DNA from: Oxalobacter sp. OttesenSCG-928-P03
GTDB taxonomy: Bacteria > Pseudomonadota > Gammaproteobacteria > Burkholderiales > Burkholderiaceae_D
Length of the DNA: 64,000 bases
Direction: 5' to 3'
NCBI GenBank assembly: GCA_030269625.1
Contig: JAJDFZ010000003.1
Coordinates: 1 to 64,000, forward strand
How positions within the stretch are numbered: the first letter of the stretch is position 1; each line of letters opens with the position of its first letter. The notes beneath the pieces were generated by a model, which was given only the letters and a program-made list of their open reading frames with translations, was not told where the DNA came from and ran no database searches. Of the stretch, positions 1-9,957 are shown piece by piece. Position numbers and translations under genes: made by a program.

Positions 1-932
1 GCAATGGCGACCAGGGTTTCGTTTTTGAGTGGTTTTTTCTGTTTTTTGCGCTGCTCGACATAGGCCTTGACGCCGGCTACCGTCAGTGCACCTGCCGGTT
101 CGAGAATGCTGCGGGTATCCAGAAACATATCCTTGATGGCGGCGCAGACATCATCTGTCTCGACTTCGATGATTTCATCGACATATTTCCTGGCCAGGCG
201 GAAAGTCTCTTTTCCTACCTGCTTGACAGCGGTTCCGTCTGAAAACAGGCCGACATCGGAGAGGATGACGCGGCGTTTGGCTTTCAGGCTTTTTGCCATG
301 GCATTGGAGTCTTTTGTTTCAACGCCGATGATGCGAATTTCAGGGCGCACCTGCTTGATGTAGGCGGCAACGCCGGAAATCAGGCCGCCGCCGCCGATGG
401 CAACAAAAACGGCATGAATCGGGCCGGGATGCTGGCGCAGGATTTCCATGCCGATCGTGCCCTGGCCGGCAATGACGTAGGGATCATCGAATGGATGGAT
501 AAACGTCATTTTGTGCTTTTTTTCAAGCGAGATGGCGTGTTCGCAGGTATCGGAAAAGGAATCACCGTAAAGGACCACTTCGACGTTGGGCCCGCCGTGC
601 TCCCTGACGGCTTCAATTTTGACGGGCGGTGTCGTGGTCGGCATGACAATCATGGCGCGGCAGCCCAGGCGGTTGGCGGCAAGGGCGACACCTTGCGCAT
701 GGTTGCCGGCTGAAGCACAGATGACGCCTTTCTTCAATTGTGACGGCGACAGGTGGGCCATTTTATTGTATGCGCCGCGCAGCTTGAAACTGAAGACGCT
801 TTGCATGTCTTCACGCTTGAAGAGCACCTGGTTGCCGGTGCGTTGGGAAAGCTGGGGCGCAGGCTCCAGCGGCGTTTCAAAGGCAACATCGTAAACGCGT
901 GCAGTGAGGATTTTTTTCAGATAGTCAGTCAT
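1..932 (-). CDS. ilvA: Threonine dehydratase, 5' part (runs out of window)
   Basis: PLP-dependent deaminase converting threonine to 2-oxobutyrate, the entry step to isoleucine. The first 310 codons are visible on the minus strand, starting at ATG 932. The PLP lysine lies near residue 50 in the motif SFKLRGAYNK, followed by the SAGNHAQG substrate loop and the glycine-rich phosphate loop AIGGGGLISG. The gene continues past base 1, so the presence of a C-terminal ACT-like regulatory domain cannot be judged, and biosynthetic and catabolic forms cannot be separated on length. It is divergent from the YqaA-like gene. Confidence 0.95.
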   Translation of the reverse strand, partial: MTDYLKKILTARVYDVAFETPLEPAPQLSQRTGNQVLFKREDMQSVFSFKLRGAYNKMAHLSPSQLKKGVICASAGNHAQGVALAANRLGCRAMIVMPTTTPPVKIEAVREHGGPNVEVVLYGDSFSDTCEHAISLEKKHKMTFIHPFDDPYVIAGQGTIGMEILRQHPGPIHAVFVAIGGGGLISGVAAYIKQVRPEIRIIGVETKDSNAMAKSLKAKRRVILSDVGLFSDGTAVKQVGKETFRLARKYVDEIIEVETDDVCAAIKDMFLDTRSILEPAGALTVAGVKAYVEQRKKQKKPLKNETLVAI

Positions 933-1075
933 AATGAGGCTGAGCAAGGCATATTGGTTTGCGGGACATTATAATCCAGTCCGAATGACTTGTTTTGCTG
1001 TTTGAATATTGCGCCGGCCATGGCGGCGGTTTTTTTGTCTGCCGGCAACGGGGGTGTTTCTTTGACAGGCCTGAA

Positions 1076-1567
1076 ATGATTGAATCTGCTGTTCACTGGT
1101 TATTGGGGTATCTCGCTGTTCCCGAGATCGGACTGACGTCAGTTTTCATCATCAGTTTTGTTTCTGCGACTCTTCTGCCGATGGGATCCGAGCCGGCCGT
1201 TTTTGCCGTGATCTCGGCGGACGGCACGCTTTTCTGGCCGGTGATGGCGGTGGCGACAATCGGCAATACCCTGGGAGGGGTGCTGAATTACTGGATCGGC
1301 CTGGGGACGCGTGAAGCTTTCGCAAAAGAGAGGGAGACGCGATGGTTCGGCTGGCTCTCCCGTTATGGGGCCAAAACCATGCTTTTGAGCTGGCTGCCGG
1401 GTATCGGCGACCCGATCTGCTCACTGGCAGGCTGGCTGAGACTGCCTTTCTGGCCCAGTGTGTTTTACATGGCAGTCGGCAAGTTTTTGCGCTATCTCAT
1501 CATGACAACCCTGCTTTTACATATTCCACAGGAATACTGGCGCAGTATTGCCGGCCTGCTCGGATGA
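1076..1567 (+). CDS. YqaA/DedA-type (SNARE-associated) inner-membrane protein
   Basis: A 163-residue polytopic membrane protein. Hydrophobic segments alternate with a conserved stretch containing GSEPAVF near the N-terminus and GNTLGG..NYWIG in the middle, typical of the YqaA branch of the DedA superfamily. The C-terminal half has the FGWLSRYGAK...LPGIGDP signature. ATG 1076 was chosen because the 27 codons upstream in frame have no family similarity. DedA proteins are linked to membrane homeostasis and lipid flipping; the exact substrate here is unknown. The HIT gene starts 22 bases downstream. Confidence 0.85.
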   Translation: MIESAVHWLLGYLAVPEIGLTSVFIISFVSATLLPMGSEPAVFAVISADGTLFWPVMAVATIGNTLGGVLNYWIGLGTREAFAKERETRWFGWLSRYGAKTMLLSWLPGIGDPICSLAGWLRLPFWPSVFYMAVGKFLRYLIMTTLLLHIPQEYWRSIAGLLG

Positions 1568-1589
1568 TGGCGGAAAAGGAGTGAATGCC

Positions 1590-2033
1590 ATGAAAAAAAA
1601 CTGCATATTGTGTGAGCCGGGCGCAAGGGAAAAGGTTGTTCTTCACGGCGGAAAATGGCGGATCATTCTGGCTGATGAAGCCTGGTATCCCGGTTTTTGC
1701 CGGGTTATCTGGGCAGCGCATGTGGCGGAAATGACCGATCTGGAGGAAAAAGACCGGCAGGAAATAATGACGGTAGTTTTTGCCGTGGAACAGGCCATCC
1801 GTCATGTCATGCGTCCTGACAAGGTCAATCTGGCCAGTTTTGGCAATATGGTGCCGCACCTGCACTGGCACGTGATTCCCCGGTTTTCCGATGACGCGCA
1901 TTTTCCCGAATCAGTATGGGGGCAAAAGCAGCGTGAGCCGGATCCTCTCGTGCTGCAAAACCGCCGTGCGCTGTTGCCGGAACTGGAGAGGCTTATCCGG
2001 CAAATACCGGATAAGCCGGTAAAGGCTTTATAA
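1590..2033 (+). CDS. HIT family nucleotide-binding protein
   Basis: A 147-residue histidine-triad protein, a family of small cytosolic nucleotide hydrolases/transferases. The triad HLHWHVIPR lies near the middle, preceded by the LASFGN segment typical of the family. A CxxC pair near the N-terminus (NCILC) could bind metal. ATG 1590 has AAAAGGAG about eight bases upstream; the longer in-frame extension lacks such a site. ubiE starts 31 bases later on the same strand, so they may be co-transcribed. The natural substrate cannot be read from sequence. Confidence 0.88.
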   Translation: MKKNCILCEPGAREKVVLHGGKWRIILADEAWYPGFCRVIWAAHVAEMTDLEEKDRQEIMTVVFAVEQAIRHVMRPDKVNLASFGNMVPHLHWHVIPRFSDDAHFPESVWGQKQREPDPLVLQNRRALLPELERLIRQIPDKPVKAL

Positions 2034-2064
2034 TGGCAGCCTTGCATCCGGTATAACAGAATTC

Positions 2065-2799
2065 ATGCACAAGAAAACCCATTTCGGCTACAGCGAGGTT
2101 GATGAGCAGGAAAAAGCGAAAAAGGTGGCTGGCGTATTCAGCCAGGTTGCTGATCGCTATGATCTGATGAATGACCTGATGTCCGCTGGCATGCACAGGG
2201 CATGGAAAGCTTTTACGGTTCTTCAGGCAGGTATCCGTAAAGGGTTCAGGGTGCTGGATATTGCTGGCGGGACCGGTGATCTGGCGCTTTCCTTTGCCCG
2301 GCAGGCAGGAGACAGCGGGCAGGTGTGGCTGACCGATATTAATGAACCCATGCTGCATCTGGGGCGGGACAAACTGCTCAACCAGGGATATATCGTACCG
2401 GTTCTGCTGTGTGATGCCGAACAGTTGCCTTTTCCGGACAATTATTTTGACAGGGTATCGGTTTCCTTTGGTCTCAGGAACATGACGCACAAGGAAGTGG
2501 CGCTGTCTGAAATGAGACGGGTGCTGAAGCCCGGCGGCAAATTACTGATCCTGGAATTTTCAAGGATTTGGAAACCCCTGCAAAGCCTGTATGATAGCTA
2601 CTCTTTTTCCGTCCTGCCCTGGCTGGGCAGGCACATTGCCGAAGATGAGGACAGCTACCGTTATCTGGCAGAGTCCATCCGGATGCATCCTGACCAGGAA
2701 TCCCTTCTGCAGATGATGCAGGAAGCAGGGTTTGTTGGTGTGAATTATTTCAATCTGACGGCAGGAATTGCAGCTTTGCATACCGGCATGAAACTGTAA
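2065..2799 (+). CDS. ubiE: Ubiquinone/menaquinone biosynthesis C-methyltransferase
   Basis: SAM-dependent C-methyltransferase acting on the benzoquinol ring of ubiquinone precursors (and demethylmenaquinol where present). The 244 residues match the family length. The N-terminal signature [17 protein letters not shown] motif [13 protein letters not shown] (about residues 67-78), the central [12 protein letters not shown] stretch and the C-terminal signature [13 protein letters not shown] are all present. It heads a ubiE / Tim44-like / ubiB series. The accessory lipid-binding gene ubiJ, often between ubiE and ubiB, is not in this interval. Confidence 0.97.
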   Translation: MHKKTHFGYSEVDEQEKAKKVAGVFSQVADRYDLMNDLMSAGMHRAWKAFTVLQAGIRKGFRVLDIAGGTGDLALSFARQAGDSGQVWLTDINEPMLHLGRDKLLNQGYIVPVLLCDAEQLPFPDNYFDRVSVSFGLRNMTHKEVALSEMRRVLKPGGKLLILEFSRIWKPLQSLYDSYSFSVLPWLGRHIAEDEDSYRYLAESIRMHPDQESLLQMMQEAGFVGVNYFNLTAGIAALHTGMKL

Positions 2800-2818
2800 C
2801 TGTAATGATAGAGAGTTT

Positions 2819-3757
2819 ATGAAGAAAATATTACTTGCTTTTGTACTGATGGCCAGCCTGTCCACCATGGTGGTATCGGAGGCTTATGCGCGGCGTTTTG
2901 GTGGTGGTTCTTTTGGCCGGCAGTCGGCCAATGTCAGCCGGATGGCTCCCATGCAGCGCAGCCAGCCGGCCGCAAATCCAGCACAGCAGAAGCAGGCGGC
3001 AGCAAACCAGCAGTCAAAGCAGGGTGCCAATGCCGCAAGACCGGGAGGCCGTTTTGGCGGCATGCTGGGAGGTGCATTGCTCGGGCTGGGACTGGGTGCG
3101 CTGCTTGCCCATATGGGAATCGGGGGTGAGCTGGCAGGCATGATCAGCACGATCCTGATGATCACGCTGATTTACTTTGCCGCCAAGATGCTTTTCCGCA
3201 TGTTTTCAAGAAGGCAGCAGCCCGCTTACCAGCAGCCGGCCAATCCGGCAGGCTATTACAATATGCCGGATTCAGGCAATACGCCACAGATCGGTTCCGG
3301 CCTGTCACAGCCGTCAGCCTTTCAGTCTGCTGAACCGGCACCGATGGGCACAACTGAGGCCGAACTGCCTTTTACCTGGGATATCCCGGCGGATTTTGAA
3401 GTGAATTCCTTTATCCGGAATGCCAAATCCTATTACATCCGGATGCAGGCGGCGTGGGACAAGGCGGATATTGATGATATCCATGAGTTCACGACCCCCG
3501 AGATGTTTGCTGAAATGAAACTGCAACTGCAGGAACGCGGGCCGGGACCGAATGTGACAGATGTGGTTTCGCTCGATGCCGACCTTTTGGGTATTGAAAC
3601 CATCGGTGACGAATATTTTGCCAGCGTGAAATTCACCGGCACGGTCAGGGAAGACAAAAATGCCGATCTCACGGCGTTTTCCGAGGTGTGGAACCTGACG
3701 CGCCCGGTTTCCCGCAAGGAGGGCTGGGTGCTTGCCGGGATTCAGCAGTTATCCTGA
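2819..3757 (+). CDS. Tim44-like domain membrane protein
   Basis: A 312-residue exported or membrane protein. Residues 1-24 form a signal peptide ending near EAYA. A Gln/Ala/Pro-rich low-complexity linker follows (about 40-75), then a glycine-rich stretch and hydrophobic segment (about 80-125), a second disordered linker, and a C-terminal Tim44-like domain (about 195-312). The family is named after the mitochondrial import component, but bacterial members have no settled role. Its place between ubiE and ubiB is seen in other betaproteobacteria; a function in quinone synthesis is only inferred from position. Confidence 0.85.
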   Translation: MKKILLAFVLMASLSTMVVSEAYARRFGGGSFGRQSANVSRMAPMQRSQPAANPAQQKQAAANQQSKQGANAARPGGRFGGMLGGALLGLGLGALLAHMGIGGELAGMISTILMITLIYFAAKMLFRMFSRRQQPAYQQPANPAGYYNMPDSGNTPQIGSGLSQPSAFQSAEPAPMGTTEAELPFTWDIPADFEVNSFIRNAKSYYIRMQAAWDKADIDDIHEFTTPEMFAEMKLQLQERGPGPNVTDVVSLDADLLGIETIGDEYFASVKFTGTVREDKNADLTAFSEVWNLTRPVSRKEGWVLAGIQQLS

Positions 3758-3790
3758 CAATGACGACGGTATTATCCGTGCCGATATGTC

Positions 3791-3826
3791 AAAACCGCCC
3801 GCATCACTTTTGCGGGCGGTTTTGTT
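3791..3826 (+). terminator. Intrinsic terminator after the Tim44-like gene
   Basis: ACCGCCCGC and GCGGGCGGT form a nine-base-pair GC-rich stem with an eight-base loop, flanked by an A-run on the left and TTTTGTTTTG on the right. It lies 33 bases after the Tim44-like stop and before ubiB, suggesting ubiB has its own promoter. Confidence 0.85.
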
Positions 3827-3930
3827 TTGAAAAAGAGACGCTTTGCTGTAATGTTGTGCCTGAAAAGCGCTTTTACAGCAGAGAGGTTGCTGTGCGGGGT
3901 TTGTGATAACAGACAGGGAGTTGCCGGATC

Positions 3931-5499
3931 ATGCGGAAAATTTGGCGGCTGTTGACCATTTCATGGGTGGCCATTCGATACGGGCTGGATGACGTTATGG
4001 TTTCCAGCACGGGCGGTCCCCGCTACTTTGTGCTGTTTCGCTATCTTTTTTTCTGGCGCAACCTGTCCAGGCCGCGGGGTGCAAGGCTGCGGCTGGCGCT
4101 GGAAACGCTGGGGCCGATTTTTATCAAGCTGGGGCAGGCACTTTCCACGCGCCGTGACCTGATGCCGGAGGATATTGTCGAGGAGCTGTCCCTGTTGCAG
4201 GACAGGGTGCCGCCCTTTGATTCCGATCTGGCTGTCAGGCAGATAACCGAATATCTCGGTGCCCCGCCGGAAGAGCTGTTTGCCCATTTTGACCGGGTTC
4301 CCGTTGCCTCCGCTTCGGTTGCGCAGGTGCATTTTGCTATTCTCCATAGCGGGGTTGAAGTCGCCGTCAAGGTGTTGCGTCCCGGCATGAAAAAGTGGAT
4401 TGACCGGGATATCGAACTGATGCGGGCGATTGCTAACTGGAGCGAAAGACTCTGGGAGGATGCGCGCCGCCTGCGTTTGCGTGACGTCATTGATGAATTC
4501 GACAAGTCGCTCCAGGATGAACTGGATTTGATGCGTGAGGCGGCAAACTGCAGCCAGTTCAAACGCAATTTCGCCGATTCTTCCCTGTTGATCGTGCCGG
4601 AGATTTACTGGGAATACTGCTCAACCGGGGTGATTGTCATGGAGCGGGTGCGGGGTATTCCGGTTTCACAGACAGACCGCCTGGTGGCAGAAGGGCTGGA
4701 TCTGAAAAAACTGGCGCAAAATGGCGTGGAAATTTTCCTGACCCAGGTTTTTCGGGATGGCTTTTTCCATGCGGATATGCACCCGGGCAATATATTTATT
4801 TCGGTCGAAATGCCGACCTATGGGCGCTATGTCGTGATTGATTTCGGCATTGTCGGCACGCTGAACAATTTTGACAAATCCTACCTGGCTGAAAATATCC
4901 TGGCCTTTTTCCACCATGATTACCGGCGGGTTGCCGAAGCTCACATTGAGTCCGGCTGGGCACCGAAAAATACCCGGGTGGAAGAGCTTGAGGCGGCGGT
5001 GCGCACCTGTTGTGAGCCGATTTTTGACAAGCCGCTGAAGGATTTTTCTCTTGGCCAGTTGCTTATGCGCCTTTTCCAGACTTCCCGCCGCTTCAATATC
5101 GAAATCCAGCCTCAACTGGTGATGCTCCAGAAAACCATGCTGAATATTGAGGGGCTGGGCCGCCAACTGGACCCTGACCTGGACTTGTGGAAAACCGCCA
5201 AGCCGATCCTGGAAGAGTGGATGAAAGAGCAGATCGGCTTGAAGGGCATGGCCAAACAGTTCCGCCAGGAGGCGGTGCGATATGGTCATATTTTCCCGCA
5301 GTTGCCGCGCCTGGTTCAACAGGCGCTGATCAGGATTGCCGAGCCGGATGCGGCAAAAGAAGCGCTTTTAAGAGAACTTGTCGCCGAACAAAAGCGGACG
5401 AGACGCCTTTTAAAGGGCATTATTTATTTCGGATGCGGCCTTTTGGCAGGAGTTTTGTGTCTCCGTTTCTGGGGTAGCGTGCCGTGGCCTCTTTTCTGA
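3931..5499 (+). CDS. ubiB: UbiB, ABC1-family atypical kinase/ATPase for ubiquinone synthesis
   Basis: Membrane-associated protein-kinase-like ATPase needed for ubiquinone biosynthesis. 522 residues. The KxGQ motif appears as [10 protein letters not shown] (about residues 67-76). The nucleotide-binding ASVAQVH segment, the catalytic-loop equivalent HADMHPGN and the metal-binding IDFGIVG are all present. The C-terminus has one clear hydrophobic span followed by a short aromatic tail, where many UbiB proteins have two membrane helices. It follows a terminator and probably forms its own unit. Identification is firm; the biochemical role is known from the family. Confidence 0.95.
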   Translation: MRKIWRLLTISWVAIRYGLDDVMVSSTGGPRYFVLFRYLFFWRNLSRPRGARLRLALETLGPIFIKLGQALSTRRDLMPEDIVEELSLLQDRVPPFDSDLAVRQITEYLGAPPEELFAHFDRVPVASASVAQVHFAILHSGVEVAVKVLRPGMKKWIDRDIELMRAIANWSERLWEDARRLRLRDVIDEFDKSLQDELDLMREAANCSQFKRNFADSSLLIVPEIYWEYCSTGVIVMERVRGIPVSQTDRLVAEGLDLKKLAQNGVEIFLTQVFRDGFFHADMHPGNIFISVEMPTYGRYVVIDFGIVGTLNNFDKSYLAENILAFFHHDYRRVAEAHIESGWAPKNTRVEELEAAVRTCCEPIFDKPLKDFSLGQLLMRLFQTSRRFNIEIQPQLVMLQKTMLNIEGLGRQLDPDLDLWKTAKPILEEWMKEQIGLKGMAKQFRQEAVRYGHIFPQLPRLVQQALIRIAEPDAAKEALLRELVAEQKRTRRLLKGIIYFGCGLLAGVLCLRFWGSVPWPLF

Positions 5500-5652
5500 C
5501 GTTTCCCGCACCTTACTTTTACCTGTAAGCCCTTAAAAACAAGAGAAATAGTGCTTTTCCGGCCGGGCAAAAAAAAGTCGCAAAAAACAGGCAGCCTGCC
5601 TTTATAATTGCGAATCTTTTTTCCCGGCTGTTTACATTGTTTTTTCGCTTGC

Positions 5653-7095
5653 ATGGACACACTCATCTGGTTTGTTATTTTGTACTGGGTCATTTCTGTT
5701 GGCATCGGTATGTACGCCGCGCGTTATGTCAGGAATTCCAGGGATTTCGCGGTTGCCGGCAGGGCATTGCCCATGTCAGTGGTGACAGCGACGGTTTTCG
5801 CCACCTGGTTTGGTTCTGAAGCGGTTCTCGGTATTCCGGCGACATTTGTTGAAGAAGGGTTTCGGGGCGTTATAGCGGATCCTTTCGGTTCGGGGTGCTG
5901 CCTGGTGCTGGTCGGCATTCTTTTTGCACGGCGCCTGTACCGGATGAACCTGATGACAATCAGTGATTATTACCGGAACCGCTTCGGGCGGGCGGTCGAG
6001 GTGATTGTGACCCTGTGTATCGTGGTGTCCTATCTCGGCTGGGTTGCCGCACAGATCAAGGCGCTGGGTCTGGTCTTCAATGTCGTGTCCGGCGGTTATA
6101 TTTCCATGAATATCGGCATGATTATCGGGGCGGCCAGCGTGCTGATCTATACCCTGATGGGCGGCATGTGGTCAGTCGCGATCACGGATTTTCTGCAGAT
6201 GATTATTATTGTCATCGGTATCCTGTATATCAGTTGGGAAGTGTCCGGTATGGTAGGGGGTGCGCATGTCGTGATCCAGCATGCGGCCGAAGCGGGCAAG
6301 CTCAACCTCTTTCCCAAGGCGGAGTTGCGGGACATCCTGTGGTTTTTTGCCGCCTGGTTTACCCTGATGTTCGGTTCCATGCCGCAGCAGGACGTTTTCC
6401 AGCGGATTGCCTCTTCACGGACAGAAAAAATCGCGCGGAATGCATCGATCCTGGGTGGCGGCCTGTATGTCCTCTTTGCCCTGGTACCCATGTTCCTGTG
6501 CTATTCCGCCACGATCATTGATCCGGCTATGGTGGCCGAACTGATGGAAAAAGATTCACAGCTCATTTTGCCAACCATGATCATGACCAGGATGCCGGTG
6601 TTTGCCCAGATCATGTTTTTTGGCGCGCTGCTTTCGGCGATCAAGAGCTGTGCCAGCGCGACGCTTCTGGCGCCATCGGTGACCTTTTCCGAAAACGTGA
6701 TGAAGGAACTGATGCCCAAAATGAGCGACAAACAGTCTCTTTTCATGATGCGGGTGGTTGTCCTGGTATTTGCCGCTATCGTGACCGGTTTTGCCATGAG
6801 CACCGATTCCAACATTTTCCAGATGGTTGAAAATGCTTATAAGGTTACGCTGGTGGCGGCATTTGTTCCGCTGATTTTCGGTTTTTACTGGAAGCGGGCA
6901 AACAGCCGTGGCGCACTGACGTCCATGATTCTCGGCCTGGTGACGTGGATAGCCATGGAGCTGATTGATCCGGAAGGGCTGATGCCGCCCCAATTGCTGG
7001 GGCTGGCGATGTCGCTGATCGGCATGATTGCCGGGTCACTCCTTTTCAGGCCCGCATCACTGGCGTCGCCTGATTCCGGACAGGTATCCGCATAA
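5653..7095 (+). CDS. Sodium:solute symporter family transporter
   Basis: Inner-membrane secondary transporter of 480 residues with about 12-13 hydrophobic helices. The SSS family pattern is visible: an N-terminal helix followed by GRALPMSVVTATVFATWFGS, the region SYLGWVAAQIKALG, and a central FGSMPQQDVFQRIASSR. It resembles proline/pantothenate-type members, but the substrate cannot be assigned. Start ATG 5653 was chosen because the helix begins directly after it; an in-frame ATG at 5608 would add 15 unrelated residues. The 153-base gap after ubiB holds no other gene. Confidence 0.88.
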   Translation: MDTLIWFVILYWVISVGIGMYAARYVRNSRDFAVAGRALPMSVVTATVFATWFGSEAVLGIPATFVEEGFRGVIADPFGSGCCLVLVGILFARRLYRMNLMTISDYYRNRFGRAVEVIVTLCIVVSYLGWVAAQIKALGLVFNVVSGGYISMNIGMIIGAASVLIYTLMGGMWSVAITDFLQMIIIVIGILYISWEVSGMVGGAHVVIQHAAEAGKLNLFPKAELRDILWFFAAWFTLMFGSMPQQDVFQRIASSRTEKIARNASILGGGLYVLFALVPMFLCYSATIIDPAMVAELMEKDSQLILPTMIMTRMPVFAQIMFFGALLSAIKSCASATLLAPSVTFSENVMKELMPKMSDKQSLFMMRVVVLVFAAIVTGFAMSTDSNIFQMVENAYKVTLVAAFVPLIFGFYWKRANSRGALTSMILGLVTWIAMELIDPEGLMPPQLLGLAMSLIGMIAGSLLFRPASLASPDSGQVSA

Positions 7096-7149
7096 ACAGG
7101 AGAAAAACAATTTATAATTACAGGTTTCCGGATTGATTGGAGTAAAGAG

Positions 7150-7371
7150 ATGCCCATTTATGCTTATCGTTGTGAAGATTGCGGGCATGCAAAGGATGTG
7201 CTGCAGAAGCTGTCTGATGCGCCGCTGACAGAATGCCCTTCATGTGGCAAGGAAAGTTTCAAAAAACAGCTCACGGCTGCCGGTATCAATACCGGTGCTG
7301 CGGGTTCTTCTTCGGATTTTGCATCGCCCTGCATGTCATGTCCGATAGGACACGGCGGTCCTTGCGGTTAG
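7150..7371 (+). CDS. FmdB-type putative regulatory zinc-ribbon protein
   Basis: A 73-residue protein. MPIYAYRCEDCG followed about 20 residues later by CPSCG gives two CxxC knuckles, which together form the zinc ribbon of the FmdB/CxxC_CxxC_SSSS family. The serine-rich stretch after the ribbon and the C-terminal CMSCP...CG add more cysteines. Family members are named for a putative regulator of formamidase operons, but the role is not established. AspRS follows after a 199-base gap, as often seen in Burkholderiales. Confidence 0.85.
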   Translation: MPIYAYRCEDCGHAKDVLQKLSDAPLTECPSCGKESFKKQLTAAGINTGAAGSSSDFASPCMSCPIGHGGPCG

Positions 7372-7432
7372 ACGGAAGCGGGCTGATTCAGGCCTTTGGC
7401 ATGACCCAGGCAGGTCATGCATAAATATTTGT

Positions 7433-7453
7433 GCCCGGCCATCTGGTCCGGGC
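7433..7453 (+). terminator. Hairpin downstream of the FmdB-type gene
   Basis: GCCCGG and CCGGGC pair across a nine-base interval that can itself form two more pairs. The following bases are TCCTGTTT, a weak U-tract. A second smaller hairpin (GGGAG/CTCCC) follows near 7471-7486. Both lie in the 199-base gap before aspS and could end the fmdB transcript. Confidence 0.35.
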
Positions 7454-7570
7454 TCCTGTTTGTATCAATGGGAGCCGTTTCTCCCGGGGCAGGACAAACG
7501 CCGCTGTCGCCCGGACAGGGGTATACCTCGTAACTGATTGGATAACAGAAAGATAGATAGGCAGAACAAC

Positions 7571-9388
7571 ATGTCGATGCGAACAAACTATTGCGGCCTC
7601 ACCACAGAGGCACTTATGGGCCAGACCGTCAGCCTTTGCGGCTGGGTGCACAGAAGGCGTGACCATGGCGGGATCATTTTTATCGATTTGCGTGACCGCG
7701 AAGGCCTGGTGCAGATCGTGTGCGACCCGGACCGGCCGACTGTTTTTTCAACTGCCGAATCCATTCGCAATGAGTACTGTATTCGCGTGACCGGCACGGT
7801 TCGCGAGCGTCCTGAAGGGACGGTCAATCCCAACCTGCCTTCAGGCAAGGTCGAGGTTTTCTGTGAAGCGCTCGAAATTCTTAATGCCTCGGTTACGCCG
7901 CCTTTCATGCTGGATGACGAGCATCTGTCCGAAACAACGCGCCTGACCCATCGCGTTCTGGATTTGCGCCGTCCCCCGATGCAGTACAACATGCGCCTGC
8001 GTTACAAGGTGACGATGGAAGTTCGCAAGTTTCTGGATGAAAACGGCTTTATTGATATCGAAACGCCCATGCTGACCCGATCCACTCCGGAGGGAGCGCG
8101 TGATTATCTGGTTCCTTCCCGCGTGAATGCCGGTGAATTTTATGCCCTGCCGCAGTCGCCGCAGCTTTTCAAGCAGTTGCTGATGGTGTCCGGATTTGAC
8201 CGTTATTACCAGATTACCAAGTGTTTTCGTGACGAGGATCTGCGTGCGGATCGCCAGCCGGAATTCACGCAGATCGACTGCGAAACCTCTTTCATGGATG
8301 AAGAGGAAATCCGGGCGCTGTTTGAAAATATGCTTCGGGTTGTTTTCAGGAATGCGATTGATACCGAGCTGCCGACACCTTTCCCGGTTATGCCGCATGC
8401 CGAGGCCATGGCCCGCTATGGTTCGGACAAGCCGGATCTGCGCGTGAAGCTGGAGCTGACGGAACTGACCGATGTAATGAAAAATGTCGAGTTCAAGGTA
8501 TTCAGCAACGCGGCCAACCTGCCGAATGGCCGGGTGGCCGCTCTCCTGGTGCCGGGTGGTGCGAAGGAGGGTTCGGGCATGCCGCGCTCGGAAATTGATG
8601 CCTATACCCAGTTTGTCGCGATTTATGGCGCCAAGGGCCTGGCCTATATCCGGGTCAATGAGATGGAAAAAGGTGCCGCCGGATTGCAGTCGCCTATCGT
8701 GAAAAACCTGAGCGACGAAGCATTGAAAGAGATCCTGGAGCGGACCGGTGCCCAAAATGGCGACCTGATTTTCTTTGGCGCGGACAAGGCAGGTATTGTT
8801 AACGATGCCATGGGAGCGCTGCGTGTCAAGATCGGCCATTCCGAGTTTGGCCAGAAAAACGGCTTGCTGGAAGAAGGATGGAAGCCGCTCTGGATCGTTG
8901 ACTTCCCCATGTTCGAGCATGACGAGGAAGCCAACCGCTGGGCTGCTGTGCATCATCCCTTTACCTCACCCAAGGACGGACACGAAGATTATCTGGAAAC
9001 CGATCCGGGGCGCTGTCTTGCCAAGGCCTATGACATGGTTCTCAATGGCTGGGAACTGGGAGGAGGGTCCGTCCGTATTCACAAGCAGGATGTCCAGACC
9101 AAGGTTTTCCGCGCACTCAAGATTGATGATGCGGAAGCGAGAGAAAAATTCGGTTTCCTGCTTGATGCGCTGCAGTATGGCGCGCCGCCGCATGGCGGGC
9201 TGGCGTTTGGACTGGACCGTATTGTGACACTCATGACGGGTTCTGAATCCATCCGTGATGTGATCGCTTTCCCGAAAACGCAGCGGGCACAGGATTTGCT
9301 TACCCAGGCGCCATCGCCGGTAAATGAGCGCCAGTTGCAGGAACTGCACATCCGGCTGCGCAAGACAGAGCCGCCAAAAACGGCCTGA
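7571..9388 (+). CDS. aspS: Aspartyl-tRNA synthetase
   Basis: Class IIb aminoacyl-tRNA synthetase charging tRNA with aspartate in the cytosol. 605 residues, the size of bacterial AspRS with the GAD insertion domain. The N-terminal OB-fold ([22 protein letters not shown]) recognises the anticodon. Motif 2 is [16 protein letters not shown] and motif 3 is [12 protein letters not shown] 7571 fits the family N-terminus (MSMRTNYCG); an upstream in-frame ATG adds 11 unrelated residues. Discriminating and non-discriminating forms cannot be separated here with certainty. nudB follows 27 bases later. Confidence 0.97.
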   Translation: MSMRTNYCGLTTEALMGQTVSLCGWVHRRRDHGGIIFIDLRDREGLVQIVCDPDRPTVFSTAESIRNEYCIRVTGTVRERPEGTVNPNLPSGKVEVFCEALEILNASVTPPFMLDDEHLSETTRLTHRVLDLRRPPMQYNMRLRYKVTMEVRKFLDENGFIDIETPMLTRSTPEGARDYLVPSRVNAGEFYALPQSPQLFKQLLMVSGFDRYYQITKCFRDEDLRADRQPEFTQIDCETSFMDEEEIRALFENMLRVVFRNAIDTELPTPFPVMPHAEAMARYGSDKPDLRVKLELTELTDVMKNVEFKVFSNAANLPNGRVAALLVPGGAKEGSGMPRSEIDAYTQFVAIYGAKGLAYIRVNEMEKGAAGLQSPIVKNLSDEALKEILERTGAQNGDLIFFGADKAGIVNDAMGALRVKIGHSEFGQKNGLLEEGWKPLWIVDFPMFEHDEEANRWAAVHHPFTSPKDGHEDYLETDPGRCLAKAYDMVLNGWELGGGSVRIHKQDVQTKVFRALKIDDAEAREKFGFLLDALQYGAPPHGGLAFGLDRIVTLMTGSESIRDVIAFPKTQRAQDLLTQAPSPVNERQLQELHIRLRKTEPPKTA

Positions 9389-9415
9389 GCCGGGTGACAG
9401 ACCGCCGGACATGTT

Positions 9416-9901
9416 TTGAAAACGTACAAGATACCCGAATCCGTGCTCGTTGTGATTTACAGCAGCGAGCTTGATGTCCTCCTGATAGAAAGGGCAGGCA
9501 ATCCCGGGTTCTGGCAGTCGGTGACCGGATCACGCGCAACACCGCAGGAGTCGCTTTTTGAAACGGCAGTCAGGGAAGTGGGCGAGGAAACCGGTATCCG
9601 GGTGATTTCTTCCGGAATGACTGCGGAAAATGAGGTATCGCAGGATAACCTGCATGACTGGCAGGTGACCAATCGTTATGAAATTTATCCTTCCTGGCGA
9701 TACCGCTATGAGCCGGGGGTGACCATGAATACGGAACATGTTTTCGGCCTGTGTGTCCCGAGAGATATCCAGATACTGCTGGAACCCCGGGAACACCTTC
9801 GGTATGTCTGGCTGCCTTATCTTGAGGCGGCAGACCGGTGTTTTTCATCATCGAATGCCGAGGCTATCCTGCAGCTTCCGAGAAGGATACGGCCGACATG
9901 A
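9416..9901 (+). CDS. nudB: Dihydroneopterin triphosphate diphosphatase (Nudix), TTG start
   Basis: Nudix hydrolase that removes pyrophosphate from dihydroneopterin triphosphate in folate synthesis. 161 residues. The Nudix box is visible as a glycine-containing start (GSRATPQESLFETAVREV) followed by GEETGI, and the opening PESVLVVIYSS matches NudB. The start must be TTG 9416: the frame is closed by a stop at 9395 and has no ATG or GTG before it. An out-of-frame ATG-TTT-TGA at 9411-9419 overlaps the TTG. In many betaproteobacteria nudB also follows aspS. Confidence 0.88.
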   Translation: MKTYKIPESVLVVIYSSELDVLLIERAGNPGFWQSVTGSRATPQESLFETAVREVGEETGIRVISSGMTAENEVSQDNLHDWQVTNRYEIYPSWRYRYEPGVTMNTEHVFGLCVPRDIQILLEPREHLRYVWLPYLEAADRCFSSSNAEAILQLPRRIRPT

Positions 9902-9904
9902 AAC

Positions 9905-9944
9905 AAAAAAAGCCGGACAGAATGTGATATGTCCGGCTTTTTTG
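9905..9944. terminator. Bidirectional intrinsic terminator between nudB and the parvulin gene
   Basis: AAAAAAGCCGGACA and TGTCCGGCTTTTTT are perfect inverted repeats around a short loop, with an A-run on one side and a T-run on the other. The site lies just after the nudB stop and just after the minus-strand parvulin stop (9958), so it can serve both convergent transcripts. Confidence 0.92.
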
Positions 9945-9957
9945 ATGGCGCTACGCT

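Noticed and set aside
7841-8956. 371-codon open frame antisense to aspS
   Set aside because: Complete overlap with aspS and no family features.
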